NCBI GenBank assembly: GCA_947034895.1
Contig: OX344762.1
Span: forward strand, 71,232,981 to 71,296,980
Length of the DNA stretch: 64,000 bases
Origin: Rhytidiadelphus loreus
Lineage: Eukaryota; Streptophyta; Bryopsida; Hypnales; Hylocomiaceae
Direction of reading: 5' to 3'
The translations under genes were made by a program, and so were the position numbers. Below the pieces are notes generated by a model. The model searched no databases, had not been told where the DNA came from, and worked only from the letters and a program-made list of their open reading frames with translations. Shown piece by piece: positions 25,650 to 37,968 of the stretch. Position 1 is the stretch's first letter. Every line of letters begins with the position of its first letter.

Positions 25650-25785
25650 ACACACTGCAAGGGTTTTCTGTCAAGAGGAGAAGCTGATTTCACACAAGGG
25701 CCTATAATGACCCAAGAATCAAACCTGCAACCATGCCATTCAGTTTGGGTACCTTACCACCATCACCTGGTAGTTTAGGGTCATT
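25650..25785 (-). mobile_element. Candidate tRNA-derived SINE, copy 2
   Basis: The sequence matches 22281-22416 over about 135 bp in the same orientation, including CACACTGCAAGG at one edge and TAGTTTAGGGTCAT at the other. The B-box-like site reads GGTTGCAGGTTTGATTC on the minus strand. It abuts the right end of element C, so one may have inserted next to the other. Confidence 0.45.
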
Positions 25786-27010
25786 TTGGGCCAAGATCAA
25801 AATGTTTTCAATAACAAACATAAGCTTTGATTCATGCAAGCAAATGCACTTACAGTGAAAATAGTATAATTTATAATTTACGAACAATGAAAATTATGAA
25901 AATTGTCTTCATGAAAATTGCAATTTTCAAACCACCACTGTGATTGAATAAGTCCAGTAGCCTGTAACAACATTTTGATATGACTCACATTTCTATGAAT
26001 TGACTAAATTGTTATTATGTGACACTGAAATTGGGTTTAAGTTAACCTCCATAGCTTTCAAAAGGCTTAACTAACCACATGATATAAGAATGAGTAGCAT
26101 GAATGTAAGAAATGTAAAAAAACTCATTATATCAAATCGCAAGTATGATTCATGATCAAAAACTTGGAAACACTATGACAGGCAGATTTCCATAACTGAA
26201 AATACGAATCCAATTTGTCGATTCCGAAAACGCCTACCACTTTCGCGTTACCAGTTTTATTAATAAAACTCTCTTTCCCAACTTCTAGTCCGACATGAGT
26301 CTACATGCAGAAATGCCAGTTGAATCCGAAACAATTCACCTTGTGACCAACTTGATAGAAAAATCCTCAAAAACTTCACTACAAACAGCACAGGTCCACA
26401 CCCTGGCTAATGATAGCCTATGAATTATGTGAGTTACCGGTAACTGCAGGTGTTCATACAGCACACTAGCCAGTCATCTACGACTGCAGGAATAATACTA
26501 CAAAACAAAACTCATTTTCCCAGAGTTTTAGAGAAAATGATCACTTTTCACTTCTCCATAATTGCAAGGCTCTGCAAAATAGCAGTGGAAAGAATGTGCT
26601 CAGAATAACTTTCGGGAGCTCATGTCATCAATACGCTAGTTTCTTACTCTGCCGGAATGTACACAAAAATTCACGGACCGATTTGAAAGGCTTCTTATTA
26701 AAAAGGTTGCCCGACTTCACAATCCTTATAATCCCACCACCTCTAGAATGGATTCCATACCTCCATTCTATGTCGAGCTTTCGGCAGCACGTTCTCAGCA
26801 GTACTCACGCAGGTCCCTTCTCAAAAAAGCACCACGTCCTCATCAAGACCATGTGAAAAGTACGCAGTAGACAATATTCATCGCTTTCATAAGATTGGTT
26901 AATGTTGTATAAGCAATCTGTGAGATGGTGAACGCCATTATTGCCTTCAGTGCTCCATACAGAAGACCTTTTCTTGCACGCCACATATAAGAACAGTCAT
27001 ACCTCTACTG
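25786..27010. other. Downstream region of exportin-T
   Basis: The stretch next to 27010 probably includes the 3' UTR of the minus-strand exportin gene. The rest shows no recognisable gene, RNA or repeat. Confidence 0.35.
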
Positions 27011-30000
27011 CTATCTGCTCCAAGCGTGACCGTTCTGCTGTTGATGTGGCCTTAGCTTTTCTATGAAAGACTTATATAAAGCTTTAAGCTCCTTCGTATC
27101 AGATCTCTGCATCAGAAGCAGAACACTATTGAAGACAGGTAACCATATACCCGAACGCAGCAGCTGCATGAATCATGAAATAAAAGACAAAATCGATTGG
27201 TTTCGAATCAACAGTAAAAAAGAGTTTCATCAAATCAAAGTCCCCTTGGTCATACCTGAATATGTAGGCAAAATTGTTCAGCTAAATTTGGAGGACAATG
27301 CACAGCAGGCAACACTTTTGTTGCCAAATGTATCAGTAAATCGTTCCCACACTTCTCATATAAAAGCTTTTGAGCTATTACTATTTCACCGAAGAGAGAG
27401 ACCTGCTCCAGAAAAGTAAGAGTTAATACAGTGGCTTTCAATAAATCATGGATCAAAACAACGCAGATATACAGTCACCAGATACTTGTATGCAGAAACT
27501 TAGTGAGGCATCAAGTCGCTAAAAACTCACAGTATTTGCATCCCGAAAATTGAAAGAAGGTTCCAAAACTTTGTAGATGCAGCACTCTGCCGCAAATCTC
27601 TCCATCAGAAATTGGCGAAAACCAGGCACCTGAAAGTAGGTACTGGGCTGTCAAAAAATGCTTAAGCTACAATTGAAATTCAGAGTATGATTATCTCACA
27701 AATATAATTGCAGTCAGCAGCCAAATAATTGCAGGTATTCACCAACGCTTAACCAATGCCGGGTGCCAGTAGGAAGAAGACTCGAATAAAATTTACAAGA
27801 TAACAAAGCAATTGATCACTAACAAACCTTCTCCTCTTCTGGGCTAGCCCCACACCAATCACCAATAAGTTTGTTGAAGACCTGAACGCAAACCTGCATA
27901 ACATATTTCAATCCCCCAAACAACAGTATTAGACAACTTCAGAGAAGCACAAAGTGCCAGTCACTGTGACAATGAAATCCAATGCCTCATGTCTGCAAAT
28001 GGGAGCAGCATAACTAAGGACTTACCTTTCTTACAAGCACATCTTTGTGGTTGCACGCAGCATCCAATAGTAGACCAATGATATTCTGAAGCAATGGACT
28101 ACTCTGTTGAGAAAGCATCACTGAAGAAAGTTCCTGGGTTGTCATTGCATGTAACAGAAGGAAGTAGTTTCTTTGCAGATCTAGTAACTCCCGTACTTCC
28201 TGAAATGAAGAGATAAATCCGTTTAAGTACTGGTATATGCAATTTCTCCAAATTTCAGGTGCAGATGAGGTGATACTTATATCACCATCATTGTTGCTAA
28301 TTGAGCAGCAATGAACCAAACAAAAACTCCGACAATGTACACAAAGGTATTGGAAATAGCTGCTGACCTTAATGTCATCGATACCAAAAAACGCCAGGCA
28401 GCAAAATAATTGCCAGAAAACCATCGGAAAAGTGACTACAGCATAGACATATATGTAAAAGTACTGACATAAGCAATAGTAGGCACATGTATGATCACCT
28501 CGGTGAGACTCCCAGGTCCTTCAGGAAAACCGTCCTGGGGAAGGAGGGCAAAGACTCGGCCAACAACAGAAGGAAAAATCTCTTGAAGAATATCCATCAT
28601 TCCAGTTTTGAACTTGTTGATAAGCTGGTTAATCAGTTGTATAAACTCCACAAGGTCTTTGGGCTGCCACAACCAGACCCATACTTTCAGAAATTATACG
28701 GACTCGTAAACTCCCACTACTCTCGGAAAATGTAAATGCAAATTGAAAGTAAATAAATGTTCATACAGCCAAAATCTTTTGTTCATACTTATTCTTGAGA
28801 TGTCCTTGTATGTGTCCTATTATTCCCATCTGAAAACATATTACCTTGGTGTTTACGGCCAGAAATTGTACCTCACAATCAGTAAGAAGCTGCTGAATGA
28901 TCGTTGGGAGAGCTGGAAAGACCGCGCTACCTAATGTTTCCACCATTTGATGAAGAAAGGAAGTGACCTGTATACGGCCATAGCAATACAAAGTTCCAGC
29001 AACGAGAAATACATGTGGCTTCGTGTTACCTCAACAAAAGAATTCAATGTAACAATAACGTGACACTGCAGGGACTCCCTCGACAGGAACTGAAGGAAAT
29101 AAATAGATCTAACAGCTCAAGAATTTCACTATGAACACTGCCAACATGTATGAATTTAAGGTCAACCATCCCAACTACCAACATAGAAAAGAGCTCTAAA
29201 ATATACCTTGCTTCGCAAAACCTTGTTCTTGGGAAATGCTGGAATGACCCGAAGTACAACATCAAGAGTCTGTGGGCAGACATACAGGTAGATGATTACA
29301 AATGTATTCATTAAAAAAGGAACAGAAAGTCACTTATGGAAATAAATTTAGGAGCTTCAACGACGTGCCAGAAATGCAAGGAATGGTTGTAAGCGGTTAG
29401 TCTAGCCTTCACGGAATGTCAACTAATCAAAATTCATGTTATGTATATATCCCTCACAATATGCAACGAATATATTTACAAAGGTTTTCGAGTCAATCAA
29501 TTCAATACTAACCTGCTTGAACATGTTACCAATAATTGATCTGCCATTAGTTGCAAGATGCTCTCCAAATCCCTGACCATATCACATACGAGCAAGCTTT
29601 ATCAGGTTTGCAAAAGAGCTGTCATTCTTAGGGTCATAAATAAGACCTTAACATAATTAAAATATAACACATAAAACCTAAATCCTGTGACACCACCCAG
29701 ATAGACTATTGCAGAGTAACCAGGCAGAGAAATAATATTTTGTGGACAGCATGACATTACGTAATTAGTATGACAGATACTTTTAAATGAATCAGACTTA
29801 CCTTAGCTAGATAACTAATAGCCATAATAATCTGCTGCAAAGATGAAGTAATTGGAGCAGGTCCCATGGGATCTCCTTTCACCTCATCACTGGACAAGAT
29901 TGTCTCCACCTACGAATAAACAATGAGCCGTTGATAAGTTACTCGGAAGTGTCACAAACAAACCGTACCTTCTGAATAAAATAGTTTGCAATGATACATC

Positions 30001-32537
30001 TCAAGAATCCTAACAACTTCTGCAGACGAAAAGCACGACTGGTGTTTACAGTTTATTAGCGAAATGGTTTCGATAGTCCACACTTAAACCATCAGTTATT
30101 TAGACACGGAATAGAATCCTACTAGCATCTCCTAGCAGAAAGGAAATGGAAATAAGAAATGTGTACAATTCCTTAAACTTCATGATATAGCCAGCTGTGA
30201 ACACACTAGAGCAGTAAACTTTCAAAAGCAATTGCAGCTTAGCACGTGAAGAAACCAAACCTGTCCACAGAGAGGAACCAAAAGAGCAGACAGGAAGGTC
30301 GCTTGTTTATCAACAGGAAGATCTTCCAACCCGATCAACAAACCAATCGCCTGCATATCCAACAAACCAACGTTCAGAAGAACGTTCCATCTACATCACA
30401 GTGATTTGTTAAGTATACAAGACATCAAGGGAAACCCACCAACCCAATCCATAAACTGATCATCGCACTAATCGACTGCAGCAAACAATATAAATCAGTT
30501 GGTGTGTGGCCCACTCACCTCAAACGCATAACTTCTTTCATCAGCATCCTTCTTAAGCACAGGTTTTGGTGATGTAACAGCAGACAATACATCCTCTAAA
30601 CTCTGGCAAGATCAACAAATCATGTAAGTTTCAACTAATAGGAAGTAAACTTGAAGAAATTAACAGAAAACTCCAGATGACATTAAATTCTAAAGAGTAG
30701 AAAACCTCAAACTTCAGAGAAATTTGCAGATTCCGTAAAGCAAGTGGAGGAGATAAATAGAAATGTTCCAAGAAATAAGTACCTGTAGGATATCATCCAG
30801 GTACGGCACCAGCTGAATACGCAGCACCTTGACAAAACGCATGAAGAGGTAACTGGCCCGACTGCTTACTTGGGGATTAGGATGATGCATGCCTCTTGCA
30901 TCCAGAAAGACTGCTAAAACACGAGGTGTATAATCACCATGATATTGTACAAACTTCACGTATCTAGTGACAGTCTCTAAGTAGATTATTGCGATAAGGC
31001 GGTGAGAGTGACAGGGAATAGGTGTTGATAAAAAGGCCCCAACCATCTCTTGAAGCGATCCTCCGCCATGTTTCATGGACTCCTCTGTCACACCTTCACC
31101 TAACAGATGAAGGAGGACAATGGCAGCCTCCACATCTTCAAACTCGGCATTCGCATCCTGAAGTATTCTGGCTAAGGTACTTTTCACAAAGGTTGTCGTC
31201 ACTTCTGGAGCCACGCGATTAATACTTCTAAAAAGAGCCATGATCTCCTTTCGATATTCAGCCATTCGCTCCTCTTCCTCTAGCCCCGACTTGTCCGGTT
31301 CATCCAATGAATCCTCGTATGTAGGATCATAACGCATCCGAGTGAAGATCACTTCAAGGATCTGGCTTACGTGATTAGCCTGTTTCCCACTGACTGGATT
31401 AGAGTTCTTCATTCGAGTCACATACGCATTCAAGAACTGGAACGTAGTAGTGGACATATCTTCATCTCCATTCTGCATGAAGTAAAAAACCGGGGGTAGA
31501 ACCTCATCGAGCATGGTGGTCACCATCTCGGTCAAGGCCAGAGTCTGCTCAGAGGCTCCATTCTGTTCTATTTTCTTACTGCATTCAAGAACCTCCGTTG
31601 CAATTCCCGTCAACAAGGACGTCAGTTTTAGAGCAAATTCAGGCTCCTGCGCTTCCATGATCGTGCTACAAGCCTTCCCAGCCTGTAACTGCTGAAGAAG
31701 AGCAAGTTTTGAAGGAGCGTCCATCCTCTTTGATACAATCGCTAATAGACACTCAGCAGCAGCCGCACGCAGCTGAAGATACTCATGGGATGAGACAAGG
31801 AACTCGAAAAGCAAAGGAACGAATCTGTCGTTGGCAACCAGGCCGATGTCAATCCATGAAACATACTTCTGCATCATTTCCAAAACCTGAGCAGCCAATT
31901 GAGGTGACTGGCCCTTGTACATGACAATTAAACTGTACCAAGCAGCCACAACTTGAGATATGCATTGCTGCCTCATCGCGTCTTTGATTCGGGTTGCAGC
32001 AGCAGCCTCTTCCTGCGTCCTTGGAAAATCAAAACTAATGACTTCTTCGTCCAGCGCGTTGAAAACACGAATAAACATATCAACAACCACGGGTCCTTTA
32101 CTAAGGGCGTTGAGCATGTCGAGAAAAGCTGATGGCCACTCCGCAGGGTACTCGATATAAACAAGCATCACGATGAGCTGGGCCAGTTTGTTTCTAACGA
32201 ATATAGGGCGAGATGACATTGGAATAGCAGTATCGGTTACCGACGGATCATCGAGATTAAAATTGCAGAAAGCCAGCATCAACGACGACCGAATAAACAG
32301 CCGTTCTTGAGATTCCAATGTCCTGTAACGCTGCTGAATTACTTCCTCGAGTGTTTTAAGACACCAAAATTGCACTTCAGCATATTGAGAAAGCCGAAAT
32401 TTTTCAAAACATGCCTGACTAATATTAGGGGATTGCTTGGCCTGTTCACAGTACGCTGCTGCTTGCGCCTTTAATTGAGCACTCACAGCCCCAGTCTGGT
32501 CGAAACTAAAGAAAACTGCTTTCTCAAAATCGTCCAT
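27011..32537 (-). CDS. PSD: Exportin-T (tRNA nuclear exporter, PAUSED/XPOT)
   Basis: Fifteen exons on the minus strand: 32537-30783, 30602-30519, 30350-30261, 30019-29969, 29909-29802, 29572-29513, 29269-29207, 29089-29030, 28967-28872, 28663-28499, 28199-28026, 27893-27828, 27629-27531, 27402-27256, 27106-27011. All are joined at GT-AG sites, giving 1037 residues. The start MDDFEKAVF, the motif YAEVQFWCLKTLEEV, the exportin-1-like repeat region (VRNKLAQLIVMLVYIEYP) and the C-terminal VSLFGEIVIAQKLLYEKCGN match plant PAUSED and animal XPOT. It is a HEAT-repeat karyopherin that carries mature tRNA out of the nucleus with Ran-GTP; in Arabidopsis the gene affects developmental phase change. The open frame extends upstream of 32537, but only the chosen Met aligns with the family. 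All 14 introns are phase 0. Confidence 0.95.
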
Positions 32538-34430
32538 ATTGGATTCTACCAAGAACCTACTTACCGCCTGTTCCCGAAAAATAGTCACACAGAAAACCCG
32601 CTTGGACACCCCCCAAGGCCTGGTGTAAACGCCAGAGAGAACTGTAAGCCCTACAGCCCCAGGTAATGTAAGATCGAAGGCCCAGAAGTATGTCAAAATC
32701 GAGAGACTGAGCGATAACAGCTGAACTGCTTACAGACAGAGCCGCTAGATCACTCAATTTTTTATACCAATTGTAGGACTTGCTTCCCAAGAAATTCAGT
32801 GATTGATGGCCGCACACTGGGGCTCCCTGGAGTATTCACCTCGACGTAGCCCTTCGGGAGCCCTACGAAGACCACCGAGCCCTTGACGCCAGCTCGACCG
32901 CACTAAACCCTAAAAGTTCCACCACGCCAGATATCAGCAAAAACCAACCTCAAATTGTTCACAGAGATGACCTTTGATAGGCCTCAACAATTAGACAGGA
33001 AAAATTTGATAGCCGCTGTTCAAAGAGGCTTCAAAACCATCGGAATTATCACCAACCTGTCCCCATAAAAGCACAAGCCTGTGCTAAGGATCGGTGCAAG
33101 CGCTCCAAGTAGACAGCATCAACCAAGATACACCAACAAACCGGTTCTTAGATGCGGACACTACTGCCATATTCATCAATTCTTCAAATCGAAAGCCAAC
33201 CCTCTTGAAGTTGATCACACCAAAACCATGGGCTGAAACATACTGGCCTGCAGCATATCAGTATTTCGCATCAGCTATGCTCCAGTGCAGCTATACATTA
33301 CAGGCTCCATTGCTATCCCACTACCACACCGTTCCATAAACCCTAATTCTAGTGCTATCCAAAATGATAGAAGAGTAGGCACACTACCACCGCAAAACGC
33401 AAATGCGTGCTTGTTTAGAGCATCAGGTAACGAGCAGTATCCACAATTACAAGCTCAAGGCTTGATTGTTAATAACGTTCAAGGCTGCACTTTAAAAGCC
33501 TCCCTTGGCAATCAGATGAAAACAACCAGAATCGACGTACAGAAACGAAAGAAAAGCCAACAAAAACGTCTCAGATCCTAATGCGTGCCTCCGCTCGACC
33601 TCTCAGGCGCATGCAAAATTCATCAACAAGCGACAATTTTAACCTAACGCATCGAAGATACTGAGTTCAACACACTCGCACGCATCAGTGGGACAGTACT
33701 ACGCGGAAAACAAACTCAGAGTCCGATTACGATAGCGCAATCTAAATGCAAATCCTCTGGCGATACGCACAAGATGCCAAAACAGAGCATTTCAAAAGAG
33801 AATCAATCACAAGAACACGCCGCACGTTTGACCGGAATTGGAAACACCGGAAGAACAACCAAAACCATAACGCAGATCGCGACCATGACCTAGTGCCAAC
33901 CGAGGCCAACAACGAACCCTACGAAAAATGGCTTCACGCCACCAAACACCACTCCAAACCAAACTGAAAAACGCGCAACCAAGCTCCACGAATTTCGCAC
34001 AAACCTGCCACTGCGGGTGCGCAGTCTCCACTCGTAAGCGGACAAATCCTCCGAACTCGCAAGCGCCACGGAATCGGGCCGCCAACCACGAAATCAATCG
34101 AGTGGCAGAAGAGGACACAAAATGGTCGATAAAAACCGCGACAGACTACCAAATCCGGTGAGGAAAAGCACGATATGAAGAGGAGAAGGAGAGGAAGACG
34201 ATGCAGCAGCTGGAGGGGCGGCACACACGATCAAACGGGGAGGGGAAGGAGAGAAGGCACGCTGCAATGGACAGGCGGACTACGCTTGGACTTGGAGATG
34301 AAGGCAACAACGGAGGGGGGGAGGGCTCTGTTCCCTATACGGGGGAACAAGTTCTCTATGTTCCCTTGTCCCCTGACTGGATCCAGGGATTCCAGGAGAG
34401 GCAGGGGTCTCCTTTTTTTTTCCTTTCAGG
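32538..34430 (-). promoter_or_regulatory. 5' leader and promoter region of exportin-T
   Basis: The region is GC-richer than the spacers and has no conserved coding sequence. A telo-box-like ACTAAACCCTAAA occurs at about 32902. Minus-strand frames at 33807-34224 have no recognisable motif. A leader intron is possible but cannot be defined. Confidence 0.35.
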
Positions 34431-34919
34431 TCATAATTTAAATCAGTGGCACAAAATCCAAAGCCGCTCTCTGCATCAGTTTGGCTCCAACTGGTTGGGA
34501 TTCCCAACAAGAAAAAGAATATTGGTGTGGATCAAAGGATTGTTTGCTCTAAAATCTAAAACCCTAGTCTATCTTTGCAATATATGGTAGAAGAATCTTA
34601 CATTGCGTACTCCACTAATTAAAGCGTTGGTCTTCGTTGAATGAGGTCACTTACAAAGTACGAGAAACTATGATTGGATAAAATGAAGGTTTAAAAATTA
34701 GTTTAAACTATGATTTAATAATTAGTTTAAAAACAATCTCTTCTACTTTTTATAAATGTAAAATATATAAACCTTCCGTCTTATGTAATTTCCATCTTGT
34801 ATTATAAAAGAGAAGTTAGCATCTTTATATATTACAATTATAAAGTAAAAGGGGTAGAGATAAAGAAGTGTTCACTTAGTATTTCATATAAGGTCTAATC
34901 TAAAAAGTAGAAACTATCT
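34431..34919. other. AT-rich spacer
   Basis: Nothing recognisable between the upstream region of exportin-T and the next TTAA element. Confidence 0.3.
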
Positions 34920-35456
34920 TGAACCCCTAAAGTTCTCTCATGTTCAAAGGTCTAAATGACTTCAAAATACTCATCCCCAAAACAAGGCTAAAATCTTCAT
35001 CTATATTTAATTTTTAACAAATTCAACCGTAGGATCCTTTCGTTTAACTTGTTCAAGTAAACCCTCCCAAAATTTTAGAGTTAATATCCCATCAATTGCA
35101 AGTTCAATGTATCTCACTTCAAAATGTATGATTTTCTAGCCCTTCCGAAAGGTGAAGTTTTTTCTTTCAACATTTTTAGGAAAAAATAAATATGTCCTAT
35201 AACTTATGTGTTTTAGTAAATATGTCAAAAAATGATTTGAAAAAATACTAAACGATATGACTAGCATGGTTACTAAATGCTTCGTGATTATTATGCAAGG
35301 TTCTAAACTAGTGCACAATTGTAGGGATGAGAAGAGAAGAAAACTATGCAAAAACGAAGATGTGATGTCTAGATTCCACATGTATTGTGATTTATTTTGC
35401 CCCAAAAAAATTCAAAACCTACATCCACCCTTCTACCATGAACTCTTAGGGGTTAA
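34920..35456. mobile_element. TTAA-family element D, shortened
   Basis: The left end reads TGAA-CCCCTAAAG and the right end CTCTTAGGGG-TTAA, 537 bp. The internal landmark CAACCGTAGGATC followed by CAATTGCAAG matches the order in elements B, C and G, so this is a shorter or deleted copy. The left flank has one base changed from TTAA. Confidence 0.6.
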
Positions 35457-36222
35457 ATAACTAAACCTTTTAAAATATTTCACATTTGATTTTGAGATGA
35501 AACACACTCTTTTGTACATGAATTTGCTAAATAAGTTGTTTGACTTATTATTCTCTCTACCTTTTTTCTCTTCTAAAACAGTCACCAGAATTAGATTGAA
35601 ATATGAAACATATCTCAACGATGGTTCACGACATGCACTACAAACACTTCAATGCACTAAAAGAACTCTCTGTTTTTGCGGACACATTTTAATTAGCATC
35701 CGTTTGTTTTTATGTTAAAAATAACCTCAAATATCACATCAAAACATGTGGATCTCAATTAAAATACATTCACAAAAATACAAGTTTCATTTTGTGACAA
35801 CAACCTAGCCAAATGGAGTGGCATGATCTTGATTGTTGGGACAACAAAAATCTGACTTATGTTGAGGCAAGCATGCAAGAGTTTATAGTTTTAATCTCCC
35901 AATCCAAAGTTGTCATGTGGCAAGCATTGAGGTCAACGACAAAGGAGCCTACGGTGGCTAGGGCACCGACTCCAATGCGCATTCCACCATTAGTATGGCC
36001 TCTTGCACCCACATGCCCCTTTTAGGTGTTTGGGTTAATTGGTTGGCTTAAGGGCACCAAGTGAAAATGCTATGATCAATTTGGCCTTTGGCTTGTGTTG
36101 GAATTAAGTGCTTGGAAGCTATAATTTAGGATTCATGTTGTGGATTTTGGATTGATTTTTATTTTCTCCCTATTGAACTTGATTTTCATTATTAATAATG
36201 CTAAAATAGTTACCATATAGTA
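35457..36222. other. Spacer between TTAA elements
   Basis: A less AT-rich part at 35810-36030 has an open plus-strand frame of 70 codons without a recognisable motif. It may be a retroelement relic. Nothing else is visible. Confidence 0.3.
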
Positions 36223-37930
36223 TTAACCCCTAAAGAATGGAGGGTATTTTTCAAGAGAAGTTATTAGAAACTATCAAATTTTGGTGCATTTGGCCAAAAA
36301 TTGAAAACCAAAACAATTTAAAAAAATTATAATCACCCCAGAGTGTAGTAGACTATTATGTCGGTGTGTGGAAAAAAGTATGTCCATTTAACCTTACAAA
36401 TTGCAAGATTGTAACATTTGAAATTTGAAAAAAAAATTAACCCCACTAAACAAGGATAACATACTTTGAGCCCTCTTGAGTTAAATTTTTTTCTCTACAC
36501 AAAAATGAATATTTATACCATTAATTAGTATATCTTGTTAGGTACACTCATGCAAAGTTTAGAAGCAAAGTTTAGAATGGGTCTACCTTAGTCTAAATCA
36601 CCCTACAATCTGAAGAGGTCAAACAACCTTGCAATACATTAACCATTTTTTGATGATTTCTTGTGCATTGTAGAACTTGTTTTTGTGAAATTTGAATAGT
36701 GAAAACATTGAACAAAACATCAAAGTGTTTGGAAAAAATTTCAAAATCTTTGACTTTATAAATTAAAAGATTATAACACTTGAAGTTAGAATAAAATGAT
36801 CTTTTTCAAATCTGCCCCAAAATAGTTAACAAAGTTGACTCCAAAATCTCTAAAAGTGTGATTTTAGAACAAAATTATTTATTTTTTGAAAGTTTCATGC
36901 CATGTCATATCAGTTACATACTAGTGTATCTTGTTCCATTGCTACAGGACAATAAAATAAAAGCAAAAGTAATTTTCTAATTTTCTAATCATAAAAACTT
37001 TGGAATTCAATAATTTTTTCATTGTAGGTCTACATGCTACAAAACAAGGCCATGCACCCTATTTATTGAGGGTTTTCCAAGGGTACTAAAAACATGAACA
37101 AAAGATGCAAGGTCTAGAAGATCTCATTGTAACAAACAAAAGAAACAAATAGCCCAACTTAAGGTATGGATATGCATGCCAAATCTCAAAAGTCAATGAG
37201 GGTTTTAGCAAAAGATGACAAAATATTTTTGGTCAACATAAATTTTTATCCAAAGCATATGATAGGAAATTTTTTCTTCCCTCCTAGGTAGTTAGTGCAC
37301 ACACCACGGTTGCTATTATGTGAGCTTAGAATCTTGAACCTATGAGCATAGGAACCTAAGCTCCTATGTTATAGGCACCTTTCATAGTTATAGGATGTTT
37401 ATATTATAGGTGTCTATGTTGTAAGTACCTATGTTATAAGCACCTTCCATCGTTACGTGATGTTTATATTTTAGGTGCCTGTTTATATTATAGGTGTCTA
37501 TATTATAAGCACCTTTTATAGTTATACGATGTTTATGTTATAGATGTTTATGTTATAAGCACCTTCCATGATTATAGGATATTTATATTATAAGTGTCTA
37601 TGTTATAGGTACCTTCCACAGTTAGGTACCTTCCACGGTTAAGCACCTTCCACAATTAAGCACCTTCCATAGTTATATGATGTTTATATTATAGATGTTT
37701 ATGTTATAAACACCTTCCATGATTATAGGATATTTATATTATAGGTGTCTATGTTATAGGTACCTTCCATAATTATAGGATGTTTACGTTATAAACATAT
37801 ATGTTATAGAAATCTCCAATAGTTGTAGAGTACCTATGTGCCTAGGCTCAAGGCTCATAAGCTCACATTTTTAGGCTCACATACTAGCAGCATTGGTCCA
37901 TTTAATGAACAATTGTACTTTAGGGATTAA
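36223..37930. mobile_element. TTAA-flanked element E carrying a minisatellite
   Basis: It starts TTAA-CCCCTAAAGAATGG and ends ACTTTAGGGA-TTAA. The left part carries the family landmark TACAAATTGCAAGATTGTAAC followed by a poly-A-rich tract. At about 1.7 kb it is longer than its relatives because of an internal tandem array (37376-37810). No ORF. Confidence 0.6.
37376..37810. repeat. 50-bp minisatellite
   Basis: The unit starts (C/T)ACCTTCCATGATTATAGG and continues with GTTTATATTATAGGTGTC. Unit starts fall at 37376, 37441, 37510, 37560, 37610, then short 16-17-bp partial units at 37627 and 37643, then 37660, 37710 and 37760. Most spacings are exactly 50 bp. The array is degenerate and lies inside element E. 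Confidence 0.85.
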
Positions 37931-37943
37931 AATTATTCCTTCA

Positions 37944-37968
37944 TTAACTCCTAAAGGAATGGGCTCAT
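37944..37968. mobile_element. Solo left end of a TTAA-family element (F)
   Basis: TTAA-CTCCTAAAGGAATGG begins only 13 bp beyond the right TTAA of element E and resembles the left end of E. No matching right end could be identified downstream, so the copy is truncated or its other end has decayed. Confidence 0.45.

Noticed and set aside
32538..32696. N-terminal extension of exportin-T by 53 codons
   Set aside because: The upstream frame is open but unlike any exportin; family alignment begins at MDDFEKAVF (32537).
33807..34224. Overlapping minus-strand frames upstream of exportin-T as a small secreted protein gene
   Set aside because: One has a Leu-rich start like a signal peptide, but there is no conserved domain and the position fits a leader region.
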